From positions 1 through 42,611 of the forward strand of contig CAMKPE010000015.1 of NCBI GenBank assembly GCA_946414595.1: a stretch of DNA of 42,611 bases, given 5' to 3'. This stretch comes from an uncultured Clostridium sp. GTDB lineage: Bacteria > Bacillota_I > Bacilli_A > RF39 > UBA660. This document shows positions 22,518-31,572 of the stretch, piece after piece. The position numbers and the translations under genes are program-made. Position 1 is the first letter of the stretch; the number at the start of each line of letters is the position of its first letter. The notes under the pieces are model-generated. The model did not search any database, was not told the origin of the DNA, and saw nothing but the letters and a program-made list of their open reading frames with translations.

Positions 22518-24473
22518 TCATACGTCTTCAAAATATAAGATGTTATTGTTACTTTCTTTTCTATTTGTGTTTATAAATCCTAAAGATGTATTCTTTATCT
22601 TTTCAATAAAGATAAATACTGAATGATTAATATATATCTTATTATCATTTAAATCAAGAATATATCCATCTTTAATTATTTTATTAATATAATCTTTTAT
22701 TTCAAGAATACAATTATTCATATTATGAATTATTAATAATGTTCTTGGGTATTCTTTTATCTTTTGAATACTTTCATCATTATTACTTAATAACTTATTA
22801 ATCGATTGAATAGATTCAAGATCTACTTCCATTACATGATTGTCAAATAACTTTCCATACTCTTTTGCAAAACATGTCATCATCTCTTTATTAATTCCTT
22901 TAAAATCTATTACAAACGGTCTATCATATTTATCTATTTTAAGAATGGATTTAGAGTAATCAATTAGGGTATCAATAACTGTCTTTTGTTCGACAAATTC
23001 GCTTTTAAGTTCTTTTTTTAGTTTTGTTAATACACTTTTTATACTCAAATCGTCATATATTGTAATATTACTTCTTGAAGTGACAACTTCATTAACTGCT
23101 TGTTTAGTTAATTCTTTTTTGCTTTTACAACTCATCTGTTTTAGATCAAGTTTATTAATCTTAGACAATAGATCTCTTTCTTTATTCCTAATATCAATTA
23201 AAAATTTATAGTTATTAGACATCAATAATTCATTCTTCATATTATTTATCTCTAAAATCTTTTTCATATAGTTAGATTTTTTAATTGCATCTTTATCTTT
23301 AATTGTAGATATTTTAGAACAAGATTCATCTAATATATCTATCGATTTATCTGGTTCTTTCCTATATGGTAAATATATCTTAGATAACTTAATTATATAT
23401 TTAATTAAATCATCACTAATTGATACATTATGATATTCTTCATATGTATTTTTTACTTTATTTAATATTTTAATAAGACTCTGTTCATTTGGTTCTTCTA
23501 CCATTATAGTTTGAAATCTTCTACTTAGAGCTTTATCTTCTTCAATATATTTATTATATTCTCTGGTTGTTGTTGCTCCGATTACTATTATTTTGCCTCT
23601 TGCAAGAGCTGGCTTTAAAATGTTACTAGCATCAATTGCTCCATCAGCCCCACCTGCTCCTACTAAAGTATGCACTTCATCTATAAAAACAATTACATCA
23701 TCACATTTTTCTAATTCATCAAAAATTCTTAATACTTTTTCTTCAAATTCCCCACGATATTTTGTACCCGCAACTAAACTTGCTATAGATATACTTACAA
23801 CTCTTTTATTTTGTAATTTAATAGGTACTTCATTAAAAGCTAAACGTCTTGCGAATTCTTCTACAATAGAAGTCTTACCTACTCCTGCTTCTCCAATTAA
23901 TAATGGATTTCTTTTATTCTTTCTACATATAATTTCAATTAATCTATCTACTTCTTTTTCTCTTCCAACTACTGGATCAATTTCATTATTAATAGCCTTC
24001 TTACATAAATCTATTCCTATCTCATCTATATATCTATTTTTAGGTAATACTTTAGTATTTATGTTATCAATATCATCATATAAAGAATCAACATCTATAT
24101 CATAATCACAGAATATTCGAAATGCCACTCCTTCAGCTTCATCTAAAATAGATAAAAATACACTTTCTAAAGTAACATCAATATTATTATTTTTAGCAAT
24201 ATCAATTGATTCTTCTAATACTTTTTTAAACAACGGAGTATATACAAATAAATCTTCACAAAAAGTACCAATCCCTATTAAATCTATTACTGATTGTTTA
24301 AATCTATCATAAGTTATTTGATAACTATTTAATATTTTAGATAAACGATTATTATGTTTTAAAATTGATAATACAAAGTGTTCTGATCCTATATAAGAAT
24401 GTTTTAATTCATTCATTTCTTTTTTAGCATCATATATACTTTTCTTTAACTCGTTTGTAAATGTAGAAAACAT
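22518..24473 (-). CDS. ClpC-like ATPase with intact first and decayed second AAA+ module
   Basis: 651 residues from ATG 24471-24473 (AAGGGAGAT upstream). The N-domain (FSTFTNELKKSIYDAK, SYIGSEHFVLSIL) and first AAA+ module are intact: GEAGVGKT (194-201), Walker B VIVFIDE (260-266), pore loop KYRGEFEE, sensor IGATTT and Arg finger ALSRRFQ. A short coiled M-domain follows (about 390-445). The second module can be matched to ClpC but is inactive by sequence: FVIDFKGINKE replaces GPTGVGKT, LLIIHNMNN replaces the LLDE box, there is no pore loop, and the C-terminal small domain is missing. Typical ClpC is about 810 residues. No ClpP-binding loop is visible. Confidence 0.85.
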   Translation of the reverse strand: MFSTFTNELKKSIYDAKKEMNELKHSYIGSEHFVLSILKHNNRLSKILNSYQITYDRFKQSVIDLIGIGTFCEDLFVYTPLFKKVLEESIDIAKNNNIDVTLESVFLSILDEAEGVAFRIFCDYDIDVDSLYDDIDNINTKVLPKNRYIDEIGIDLCKKAINNEIDPVVGREKEVDRLIEIICRKNKRNPLLIGEAGVGKTSIVEEFARRLAFNEVPIKLQNKRVVSISIASLVAGTKYRGEFEEKVLRIFDELEKCDDVIVFIDEVHTLVGAGGADGAIDASNILKPALARGKIIVIGATTTREYNKYIEEDKALSRRFQTIMVEEPNEQSLIKILNKVKNTYEEYHNVSISDDLIKYIIKLSKIYLPYRKEPDKSIDILDESCSKISTIKDKDAIKKSNYMKKILEINNMKNELLMSNNYKFLIDIRNKERDLLSKINKLDLKQMSCKSKKELTKQAVNEVVTSRSNITIYDDLSIKSVLTKLKKELKSEFVEQKTVIDTLIDYSKSILKIDKYDRPFVIDFKGINKEMMTCFAKEYGKLFDNHVMEVDLESIQSINKLLSNNDESIQKIKEYPRTLLIIHNMNNCILEIKDYINKIIKDGYILDLNDNKIYINHSVFIFIEKIKNTSLGFINTNRKESNNNILYFEDV

Positions 24474-24478
24474 AAAAT

Positions 24479-24515
24479 CTCCCTTCATACAATCTTATGA
24501 ATATAATGAAGGAAG
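24479..24515 (-). promoter_or_regulatory. SD-sequestering hairpin ahead of the ClpC-like gene
   Basis: In the mRNA CTTCCTTCAT (24515 down to 24506) can pair fully, with one G-U, with ATGAAGGGAG (24488 down to 24479) across a 17-base loop. The 3' arm holds the Shine-Dalgarno GGGAG of the gene, so the fold would hide it. This resembles an RNA thermometer or an operator; regulation is inferred. Confidence 0.5.
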
Positions 24516-24529
24516 ATTTCAATAAATAT

Positions 24530-24560
24530 ACAAAAAAAAGAAACTATTTAAAGTTTCTTT
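24530..24560 (-). terminator. Terminator of the YfcC-like gene
   Basis: AAAGAAACT (minus, 24552-24560) pairs with AGTTTCTTT (24537-24545), followed by seven T. The 5' arm overlaps the last stop codon base. Confidence 0.8.
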
Positions 24561-25968
24561 ATCTTGCAAATATATATAAGATAATTGCTGATGCTGCAAA
24601 CAATTCAAGTATTAGTGGCCAAATAGATTTAATCCATTTTCCATATGGCACATGTAAGTATGATAATGATGCCATTAATACGATACTTGTTGGAGCAATC
24701 AACATTGTAAATCCATACATTGATTGCCAAATTAATCCAATTATTGCTGAGTTATTAGCAGTTGTTGACAATATATAAGTCTGAGCTGATTTAAGTCCAT
24801 AATATGCTTCAACACCTAATACTGAGAATATAACTGCAACAATCATCATAATAATTACATTCAAGTCACTATTTAGTGAAATGAACCAATTAGTTAATGT
24901 GTATTGAATTGGAACATTTGTAGTAAATACTAATACAGTATATATTAATATAACTAATAATGCAGGCTTAATTGCTCTTCTAGCACCATCTGCCATATTG
25001 CTTAGCCAGTCATTAAATTTTTGTTTGTATATTAATCCAACAATTCCTGCTGAAGTTAATAATATTACTGTAGCTTCAATAACTGTCCAGTTACCAAATT
25101 CTGTATCGCTACTTGCACCAATAAGTGCATTAAATGCTGTTAAAAATCCTTTTGTAAGTGTACCACCATCAGCATTGATTAAACTATTGTTTATATTTGT
25201 GAAGAAATCAATGTTGAATAGTTGCCATGAAAAGAATGCTAATCCTAATACTACTAGTGTAGCATCGAATACAACTATAAGTGGCCATACTGACTTTTTA
25301 GTTTTTGTTTCTTCAGGAATTAAATATCCTTCAACAACAATCTCCTTTTTACGATGCTTTCTTGAATACAAGAATACATTTAAGAATACTATAGCATAAG
25401 CTACAATTAATAGAACAATTCTACTCATTACATGTGCATTAGCTGGCATATCTAATAAATATGATAATCCCATAGTTGCTTCAGATGAAAAGACTGTTCC
25501 AATCATTCCTGCAGCTACAGAACCTACAGTTACCATAGCAGCTGTTATTTTATCATATCCCATCAATAATATTACTGATATTACAAGTGGGAAGAAAGCC
25601 ATTATTATAACTGATAATCCAACCATTGAAGATAATACTGCAAATATTGCCATTATTAATCCCATGAACAAAATTTCAAAACCATCAAATGCTGAAACTA
25701 TTTTATCAAGTAATCTTCTATATGCTGGTACTTTAAATAAAACACCATAGAATGCTCCAATTGCCAAGATATACAAAGCAATATGACTAAAGTATTGCAA
25801 AGCAATGGCTACAAAAGATACTAAAGTAAATAGTCCAATACGATAATTATCTCCAGCTACAAAGCTATCTCCTGCACTTGATACACTATATATTGGTAAA
25901 AACCAAGATAATAATACCAAAGCGAGTAAAACTATCATAACTACTTTAAATAAATTATGTTTTTTCAT
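24559..25968 (-). CDS. YfcC-family transporter
   Basis: 469 residues with about 12 membrane helices. The N-terminal KHNLFKVVMIVLLALVLLSW and the late APTSIVLMASLSYLHVPYGK and WIKSIWPLI fit the YfcC branch of the ion transporter superfamily (basic amino acid/C4-dicarboxylate-type carriers). A cytosolic loop near residues 205-230 is Lys/Glu-rich. Substrate not predictable from sequence. ATG 25966-25968 is preferred over the ATG 6 bases earlier because the AGGAGG then has normal spacing. Monocistronic, with promoter and terminator seen. Confidence 0.8.
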   Translation of the reverse strand: MKKHNLFKVVMIVLLALVLLSWFLPIYSVSSAGDSFVAGDNYRIGLFTLVSFVAIALQYFSHIALYILAIGAFYGVLFKVPAYRRLLDKIVSAFDGFEILFMGLIMAIFAVLSSMVGLSVIIMAFFPLVISVILLMGYDKITAAMVTVGSVAAGMIGTVFSSEATMGLSYLLDMPANAHVMSRIVLLIVAYAIVFLNVFLYSRKHRKKEIVVEGYLIPEETKTKKSVWPLIVVFDATLVVLGLAFFSWQLFNIDFFTNINNSLINADGGTLTKGFLTAFNALIGASSDTEFGNWTVIEATVILLTSAGIVGLIYKQKFNDWLSNMADGARRAIKPALLVILIYTVLVFTTNVPIQYTLTNWFISLNSDLNVIIMMIVAVIFSVLGVEAYYGLKSAQTYILSTTANNSAIIGLIWQSMYGFTMLIAPTSIVLMASLSYLHVPYGKWIKSIWPLILELFAASAIILYIFAR

Positions 25969-25988
25969 ATCCATCCTCCTCTAAAAAA

Positions 25989-26018
25989 ATTATACAACAT
26001 TAAATCCTTATATTTCAA
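25989..26018 (-). promoter_or_regulatory. Promoter of the YfcC-like gene
   Basis: TTGAAA (26013-26018), 18 bases, TATAAT (25989-25994). Confidence 0.6.
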
Positions 26019-26055
26019 TATTTTAAAGAAATTTCATCAATCTTACACAAAACTA

Positions 26056-26634
26056 TTATTCTTTAATTACCGATGTTTTGAATAATAAATCGTGTATTCC
26101 TTTTCCATCTTGTCTTACAGCAACACAAATTAATGATATAAATAGAATTATGAAATTAATTATCGATAATAATGCATAAAATGTAGCATAGGAAGTTTTA
26201 TCCAATAGTAACACCCCTATTACTGTTAATAAAGAAACATATACTCCATGTATCAAGGCAGCTCTTAATATAAATGTTAGATTTGTATTATTCTTTGCTT
26301 CTATTTTTATATGAGCTAATTTCTTACCTAATGTTTGACCATTTTTATAGAAAGCAAAGGTTCCAAAATATCCTAGATATACTAATGCAGAAACTAGAGT
26401 AATATGAATAGATTCTCTATCAAGTGTATATCTAGTTTCATAAAGATCATCATATATCTCATCTAATTCTTTTTCACCTTTAACTACGCTTTCAATAATT
26501 TCATTTTGTTTATCATATGCTTCATCATATTTTTTACTTGTTGGTAAGAATCCTGTTAATAAAGTAATAATTACTGCTACTATAAAACAGTCAACAACAA
26601 AAGCACCTATTCTTGAGGCAGTTCTTGCTTTCAT
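26056..26634 (-). CDS. RDD family membrane protein
   Basis: 192 residues with four hydrophobic segments. RDD hallmarks are RIGAFVVDCFIVAVII near the N-terminus (Arg-Asp pattern), KNGQTLGKKLAHIKI in the middle and RQDGKGIHDLLFKTSVI at the end. A charged extracellular stretch (about residues 35-70) separates the first two helices. RDD proteins are small membrane proteins, some involved in ion antiport; function here is unknown. The ATG overlaps the dusB stop (ATGA). No terminator was seen after it. Confidence 0.88.
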   Translation of the reverse strand: MKARTASRIGAFVVDCFIVAVIITLLTGFLPTSKKYDEAYDKQNEIIESVVKGEKELDEIYDDLYETRYTLDRESIHITLVSALVYLGYFGTFAFYKNGQTLGKKLAHIKIEAKNNTNLTFILRAALIHGVYVSLLTVIGVLLLDKTSYATFYALLSIINFIILFISLICVAVRQDGKGIHDLLFKTSVIKE

Positions 26635-27617
26635 TTATATTCCTCCTCTATTTCTTTTTTATATTCGTTTAATATTCTATATATCTCATCTAAATCCTTA
26701 GTTTTATATATTTGATTTTTTATTTCGTTTGAACCTTTAATTCCTTTTAAGTACCACGCAACATGATTCCTAATTTCTAGTACTGCTACTTTAGTAACTT
26801 TTAAATCTTTAAGATATGTTAAATGTTTTAAACACATATTAACTTTATCTATAGATCTAGGTTTATCTATGATATTTCCATTTTCTATATATTCATTTAC
26901 TTCTTTAAAAATCCATGGATTACCAAGTGCTGCTCTTCCTATCATAACTGCATCGCAACCTGTTTCTTCAAGCATCTTCTTGGCACTATAAATATCTACA
27001 ACGTCACCATTTCCAATAACTGGAATTGATACGTTTTCTTTTACTTCTTTTATGATATTCCAATCAGCTTTACCAGAATACCCTTGGCTTCTTGTTCTTG
27101 CATGAACGCATATCGCACTTGCTCCAGCTTCTTCACAAATTTTTGCAACTTCAACTGCGTTTATGCTATTGAAATCCCATCCGCTTCTTATTTTAACTGT
27201 AACAGGTATTGGTATAGAATTAACAACACTTGTTACTATCTTTTTTATTTTTTGTGGATCTTTTAAAAGAGCACTTCCTGCTTGTGCTCTAACAGCAACT
27301 TTAGGAACAGGACATCCCATATTTATATCTATTATATCCGGGTGCATATTTTCATAAATAAATTTAGCAGCATTAACAAATGATTCTTCATCACTTCCAA
27401 ATATTTGTTGTGCTATAGGACGTTCTTCATCAGTCATATAAAGCATATCTATTGTTTTTTGATTATTAAAAAATATTGCTTTATCACTAACCATTTCAGC
27501 ATATATCAATCCGCATCCCATCTCTTTAACTATGCGACGAAATGCTGAATTACATACTCCTGCCATTGGCGCTAAAACAACTCTATTTTTTATTTCTACA
27601 TTTCCTATTTTCCACAT
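26631..27617 (-). CDS. dusB: tRNA-dihydrouridine synthase (DusB type)
   Basis: About 328 residues. The flavoenzyme reduces uridine in the tRNA D-loop. Seen are VVLAPMAGVCNSAFR near the start, the NMGCPVPKV motif with the catalytic Cys near residue 100, VKIRSGW, CVHARTRSQGYSGKADW and IGNGDV with AVMIGRAALGNPWIF, which bind FMN and phosphate. The C-terminal helical domain binds tRNA. ATG 27615-27617 with GGGTG upstream was chosen over a GTG at 27624-27626. In Bacillus dus lies near the tilS-ftsH region, as here. Confidence 0.95.
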   Translation of the reverse strand: MWKIGNVEIKNRVVLAPMAGVCNSAFRRIVKEMGCGLIYAEMVSDKAIFFNNQKTIDMLYMTDEERPIAQQIFGSDEESFVNAAKFIYENMHPDIIDINMGCPVPKVAVRAQAGSALLKDPQKIKKIVTSVVNSIPIPVTVKIRSGWDFNSINAVEVAKICEEAGASAICVHARTRSQGYSGKADWNIIKEVKENVSIPVIGNGDVVDIYSAKKMLEETGCDAVMIGRAALGNPWIFKEVNEYIENGNIIDKPRSIDKVNMCLKHLTYLKDLKVTKVAVLEIRNHVAWYLKGIKGSNEIKNQIYKTKDLDEIYRILNEYKKEIEEEYK

Positions 27618-27634
27618 AAAAAACACCCATTAAA

Positions 27635-27643
27635 ATTATAACA
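27635..27643 (-). promoter_or_regulatory. Extended -10 promoter of dusB
   Basis: TGT-TATAAT (minus) follows directly on the T-tract of the ftsH terminator, so one short gap holds both the end and the start signals. Confidence 0.5.
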
Positions 27644-27673
27644 AAAAAAAGGAATAATATAAACATTATTCCT
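27643..27673 (-). terminator. Terminator of ftsH
   Basis: GGAATAAT (minus, 27664-27671) pairs with ATTATTCC (27651-27658), followed by eight T. The ftsH stop lies within the 5' arm. Confidence 0.85.
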
Positions 27674-29654
27674 CTTCGTCTTCCTCTTCATCGATATCTT
27701 GTTCTTCTTCATCGTCATCTTTTTCAGCCTTAGGTTTTCTTGAAGATTTTCTCTTTTCAGTTTTTTCTTCTTTATCATCATTTTCTTCTAAAACTGTTTC
27801 TTCTTCGTTTGCTTCCTCTTCAGGCATCTTTCCATTTTGTACAAGATAATCAATTTGTTCTTTAGTAAGTGTTTCATACTCAAGAAGTGTTTCTGCAATT
27901 AGCTTAACTAAATCAGCATTATCACTTAATATCTTCTTAGCTTTAGCATAACATTCATCAATAATCTTACGCATTTCAAGGTCTATTTCATGAGCAACTT
28001 CATTAGAGAAATTACGAGTCTTACCATAATCTCTTCCTAAGAATACTCCACCTTCTTGTTGTTCTAATTGAACTGGTCCTAAATCACTCATACCATATTC
28101 AGTAACCATTGCTCTTGCAATCTTAGTTGCTTTTTCAAAATCGTTATGAGCTCCAGTAGAGATTTCTCCAAATGTTAATTCTTCAGAAACTCTTCCTCCA
28201 AGAAGTCCAGTAATTTCTTCTAATAATTCAGTCTTAGTAGCTGTATACTTTTCTTCTCTTGGAATCATCATATTATATCCACCAGCGTTTCCTCTAGGTA
28301 TGATAGTAACCTTTTGAACTTCACTAGCATTTGTTAATTTAAGTCCGATAACAGCATGACCTGCCTCATGGAACGCAACCATTCTTCTTTCAGCTTCAGT
28401 ATATTTCTTACTCTTCTTAGCTGGTCCCATTAATACACGGTCAGTTGCTTCATCAACTTCCTTCATAGTAATTTGTTCTTTATTACCACGAACTGCTAAA
28501 AGTGCAGCTTCATTTAATAAGTTCTCTAGATCTGCACCGGAGAATCCTGGAGTTCTCTTTGCTAAATTTTTAAGTGATACACTAGGTGCTAAAATCTTAT
28601 TTCTAGCATGAACTTCAAGGATTTCTTCTCTTCCTTTAACATCAGGTAAGTTAACAATTACTTGTCTATCAAATCTTCCTGGTCTTAATAATGCTGGGTC
28701 AAGAACATCAGCACGGTTTGTTGCAGCGATAATGATAATTCCCTCATTAGCCCCAAATCCATCCATCTCTGTTAGTAATTGGTTAAGTGTTTGTTCTCTT
28801 TCATCATGTCCTCCACCTAAACCAGTACCTCTTTGACGTCCTACAGCATCAATTTCATCGATAAATATCAAACATGGTGCATTATGTTTAGCTTCTTTAA
28901 ACATGTCTCTAACACGGCTTGCACCGATACCTACAAATAACTCAACAAAGTCAGATCCACTAATATAGTAGAAAGGAACATTTGCTTCTCCTGCTACTGC
29001 TTTAGCAAGCAATGTTTTACCTGTTCCTGGAGGTCCTACTAATAGAACTCCCTTAGGTATTCTTGCTCCAAGCTTTTGGAATCTCTTTGGATTCTTTAAG
29101 AAATCTATTAATTCTTTAACTTCTTCTTTTTCTTCTTTTAATCCAGCTACATCTTTAAATGTAGTTTTATTCTTGTCTGTACTTAGTTTAGCCTTACTCT
29201 TACCAAATTCCATTGATTTTCCAGCTGCACCCATTTGTCTAGATAAGAACCAATAACCGATTCCTACAATTAGAATTAATGGTAGTACATTAACGATTAT
29301 ATAAAGAATTGGACTACTTCCTGGATCATCATCAGTATCTAATTCATAATTTAAAGTACCATCTATAGATATCATTTGAGAAATAATTGAATCAGTAAGT
29401 GGTGCTTTAACACTGAATGTTTCTTTATCTTTATAACCTTTTAATTTACCAGTTATTTTATAAACACCTTCACTTGAATGTGGTGTGATAACTACTTCAG
29501 TAACATTTCCTTCTCTTATTTCTGCTAATAACTTGTCATATGTTAAATCATTAACTTTAGTACCACCTAAAGCAACAAAATACCACACACCAAGAATAAC
29601 TAATATTAATAATACATAAGGTAATAAACCTCTTTTAACATTTTTCTTACTCAT
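27666..29654 (-). CDS. ftsH: ATP-dependent zinc metalloprotease FtsH
   Basis: 662 residues. Two membrane helices (about 10-29 and 115-137) bracket an extracellular domain. AAA+ module: Walker A GPPGTGKT (207-214), Walker [14 protein letters not shown], second region [20 protein letters not shown]. The zinc site HEAGH is at 429-433 (M41 peptidase). FtsH degrades membrane and short-lived cytosolic proteins. The last 70 residues are a Glu/Asp/Lys-rich tail, longer than usual, ending in [15 protein letters not shown] lies before the ATG, 14 bases after tilS. Confidence 0.98.
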   Translation of the reverse strand: MSKKNVKRGLLPYVLLILVILGVWYFVALGGTKVNDLTYDKLLAEIREGNVTEVVITPHSSEGVYKITGKLKGYKDKETFSVKAPLTDSIISQMISIDGTLNYELDTDDDPGSSPILYIIVNVLPLILIVGIGYWFLSRQMGAAGKSMEFGKSKAKLSTDKNKTTFKDVAGLKEEKEEVKELIDFLKNPKRFQKLGARIPKGVLLVGPPGTGKTLLAKAVAGEANVPFYYISGSDFVELFVGIGASRVRDMFKEAKHNAPCLIFIDEIDAVGRQRGTGLGGGHDEREQTLNQLLTEMDGFGANEGIIIIAATNRADVLDPALLRPGRFDRQVIVNLPDVKGREEILEVHARNKILAPSVSLKNLAKRTPGFSGADLENLLNEAALLAVRGNKEQITMKEVDEATDRVLMGPAKKSKKYTEAERRMVAFHEAGHAVIGLKLTNASEVQKVTIIPRGNAGGYNMMIPREEKYTATKTELLEEITGLLGGRVSEELTFGEISTGAHNDFEKATKIARAMVTEYGMSDLGPVQLEQQEGGVFLGRDYGKTRNFSNEVAHEIDLEMRKIIDECYAKAKKILSDNADLVKLIAETLLEYETLTKEQIDYLVQNGKMPEEEANEEETVLEENDDKEEKTEKRKSSRKPKAEKDDDEEEQDIDEEEDEEE

Positions 29655-29668
29655 AATACGCCTCCTCT

Positions 29669-30994
29669 TTAACTATATTTAATTATTATATCATACTTTT
29701 CATTTTTTAACTTCGTAAATTTAGATTTTTTAATACCTGGAATCCAAATAATTTTATCTTCTGAATCTACTACTATTGGCCACTTATCTCTATCATTTAT
29801 TGGAGTCTTACAATCTATAAAAATATCTTTAACTTTTCTCGCACCATTAATCTTTTTAAGGTACATTTTATCTCCAAATTTTCTTGTTCTAACATAAAGT
29901 GGTAATTTAACTTCACTGCTATCTAATCTACATACATCATTGTTATTAGAATCAATCTCATCAACTATTTCTAATTTATGTCCATTAGGAAGTGTAGTAA
30001 AGTTAGTTATTTCTATCTTATAATCTATTACTTCTTTTATTTCTTTAGTAAACTTAGCTTTATCATAAGCTTTTACTACTTCAATATTATGCGGTAAACA
30101 TACTTTAGAATTAGATTTCTTAGATAATAATAAATCATTAATTAATTTAACATGTTTATCATTAATAATCATTAAATCTTCTTTATAGATTTCTTCAAGT
30201 ATCTTAGAAATCATTTTCTTTTGAATCAACTTATCCAACTCTTTATATTTATTTATGTCTATAATATCATTTTTATAAACTTTATCAATCGATTTTTGTA
30301 TTTCATTATTTATAAATCTATCATAGTCTTCAAGAGTCTCACTAAACTTTAAGAACTTTTCATTAACTTTTGAATCTTCTTCTTTTAAGAAAGGAAGGAC
30401 ATTCATTCTATATCTATTTCTTGTATATTTTCCTTTGAAGTTAGATTGATCTGTTACATATGGAATGTTGTGTTCATCATCATATTTTTGTATATAGTCT
30501 TTAGTTAAGAACACAAGTGGTCTTACTGTTTTATATGTTCCATTATCTATTATTTTTTCAAAACCACTATAACCTTTAAGAGTGGATCCTCTTACTATCC
30601 TCATAAGAATTGTTTCGGTTAAATCATCACCATGATGTGCAGTCATTAAGTAATTAGCATCATACTTCTTAACAATATCTTCAAAGAAGTTATATCTAAT
30701 TGTTCTTGCTTGATTATGGAAGTTATCATCCCCATATTTTTCAATCTTCATAACTTCAAACAAAACATCATGATCTTTACAATAATTCATTAAGAATTCT
30801 TGTTCTTTTTCACTTTCTATTCTTACATTGTGGTTAACATGAGCACATACTATTTTAAGGTTATATTTCTTTCTTAAATCTAGAAGCACGTTTAAAAGAT
30901 ACATGGAATCAGGTCCCCCTGAATTTCCAAGTACTATTGTGTCATTATCTTTAATTTTAACTTCTTTAATTAGAAAGTCTTTTACTCTTTTCAT
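29669..30994 (-). CDS. tilS: tRNA(Ile)-lysidine synthase
   Basis: 441 residues. TilS attaches lysine to C34 of tRNA-Ile(CAU), changing its decoding to AUA; essential in bacteria. The PP-loop SGGPDSMYLL is near residue 25, followed by CAHVNHNVR, HHGDDLTETILMRIVRG and FKGKYTRNRYRMNVLPFL. The C-terminal TilS domain has VRTRKFGDKM and WIPGIKKSKF. It precedes ftsH as in Bacillus, but the hpt gene that normally stands between them is missing. The start ATG follows a GGTGAT site. Confidence 0.96.
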   Translation of the reverse strand: MKRVKDFLIKEVKIKDNDTIVLGNSGGPDSMYLLNVLLDLRKKYNLKIVCAHVNHNVRIESEKEQEFLMNYCKDHDVLFEVMKIEKYGDDNFHNQARTIRYNFFEDIVKKYDANYLMTAHHGDDLTETILMRIVRGSTLKGYSGFEKIIDNGTYKTVRPLVFLTKDYIQKYDDEHNIPYVTDQSNFKGKYTRNRYRMNVLPFLKEEDSKVNEKFLKFSETLEDYDRFINNEIQKSIDKVYKNDIIDINKYKELDKLIQKKMISKILEEIYKEDLMIINDKHVKLINDLLLSKKSNSKVCLPHNIEVVKAYDKAKFTKEIKEVIDYKIEITNFTTLPNGHKLEIVDEIDSNNNDVCRLDSSEVKLPLYVRTRKFGDKMYLKKINGARKVKDIFIDCKTPINDRDKWPIVVDSEDKIIWIPGIKKSKFTKLKNEKYDIIIKYS

Positions 30995-31054
30995 AATATC
31001 ACCACAACAAAATATATTTTAGAATAAATAATAGATATAATCAAGAAAAACACC

Positions 31055-31092
31055 ATAAAAAAAGATTTAATTTTGGCACTAAATCTTTTTTA
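31055..31092 (-). terminator. Terminator of divIC
   Basis: AAAAGATTTA (minus, 31080-31089) pairs with TAAATCTTTT (31060-31070 region), followed by TTTATGG. Confidence 0.75.
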
Positions 31093-31434
31093 ATTTTTAT
31101 GTTCTTTATCAGGCAATTTTATTATGTATTCATTATCTTTCGAATAATAATATTTTTCCCTTAAATATCTTGCTACATATTCTGGATCTTGTAATTTTAA
31201 TACATCTGTCGATAACTCTTGTTCTTTTTCTTTTAAATCATCTAAATCCTTTTCTAATTCTTCTTTTTCATTATACTTGGATGCTATCTCTAAGGACATA
31301 TCAAAAGCATACGTAAAGAAGTATACGGTGACTAATATGCTAGGCACAACGAAAATAAGGAAACGTAGGGCTTTCTTTTTTAATTGAGATTGCCTGTTCC
31401 CGCGAGTGTTACGATTTTGTTTTTCGCTCTTCAT
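31090..31434 (-). CDS. divIC: Septum formation initiator DivIC/FtsB-like
   Basis: 114 residues. A basic cytosolic N-terminus (KQNRNTRGNRQSQLKKK), one membrane helix (LRFLIFVVPSILVTVYFFTY) and an extracellular coiled coil of about 35 residues (Glu/Leu/Lys heptads), ending in DPEYVARYLREKYYY, the FtsB/DivIC signature. It is part of the division complex with FtsL and DivIB. The order divIC-tilS-ftsH matches Bacillus. GGGTGAT precedes the ATG. Confidence 0.92.
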   Translation of the reverse strand: MKSEKQNRNTRGNRQSQLKKKALRFLIFVVPSILVTVYFFTYAFDMSLEIASKYNEKEELEKDLDDLKEKEQELSTDVLKLQDPEYVARYLREKYYYSKDNEYIIKLPDKEHKN

Positions 31435-31507
31435 CTAGCATCACCCACTTTATCAAATACATTATAACTCCAAATGACTAGTTTTTGTTAAGTAAATGTA
31501 AATAAAA

Positions 31508-31533
31508 GTGTAATGTTTACAGTGTAGTTTACA
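31508..31533. repeat. Tandem GTGTA-TTTACA repeat between divIC and the 293-residue gene
   Basis: GTGTAATGTTTACA (31508-31521) is followed directly by GTGTAGTTTACA (31522-31533). The two share GTGTA and GTTTACA. Possibly a transcription factor site upstream of divIC; nothing else in the gap explains it. Confidence 0.5.
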
Positions 31534-31564
31534 AAACAAAAGACATATGACTTAACATATGCCC
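31534..31564 (-). terminator. Terminator of the gene at 31573
   Basis: GGCATATG (31556-31563, minus) pairs with CATATGTC (31542-31549), then CTTTTGTTTTG. Confidence 0.75.
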
Positions 31565-31572
31565 TGTATTAG

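Noticed and set aside
22512..22520. TGA-TATAAT as a separate prfB promoter
   Set aside because: Transcription would begin at the Shine-Dalgarno itself, leaving almost no leader; cotranscription with the ClpC-like gene is simpler.
23593..24105. 170-codon plus-strand open frame
   Set aside because: It lies entirely inside the well-supported ClpC-like gene on the other strand and has no ribosome binding site or recognisable protein; likewise the plus-strand frame at 24998-25399 inside the YfcC-like gene.
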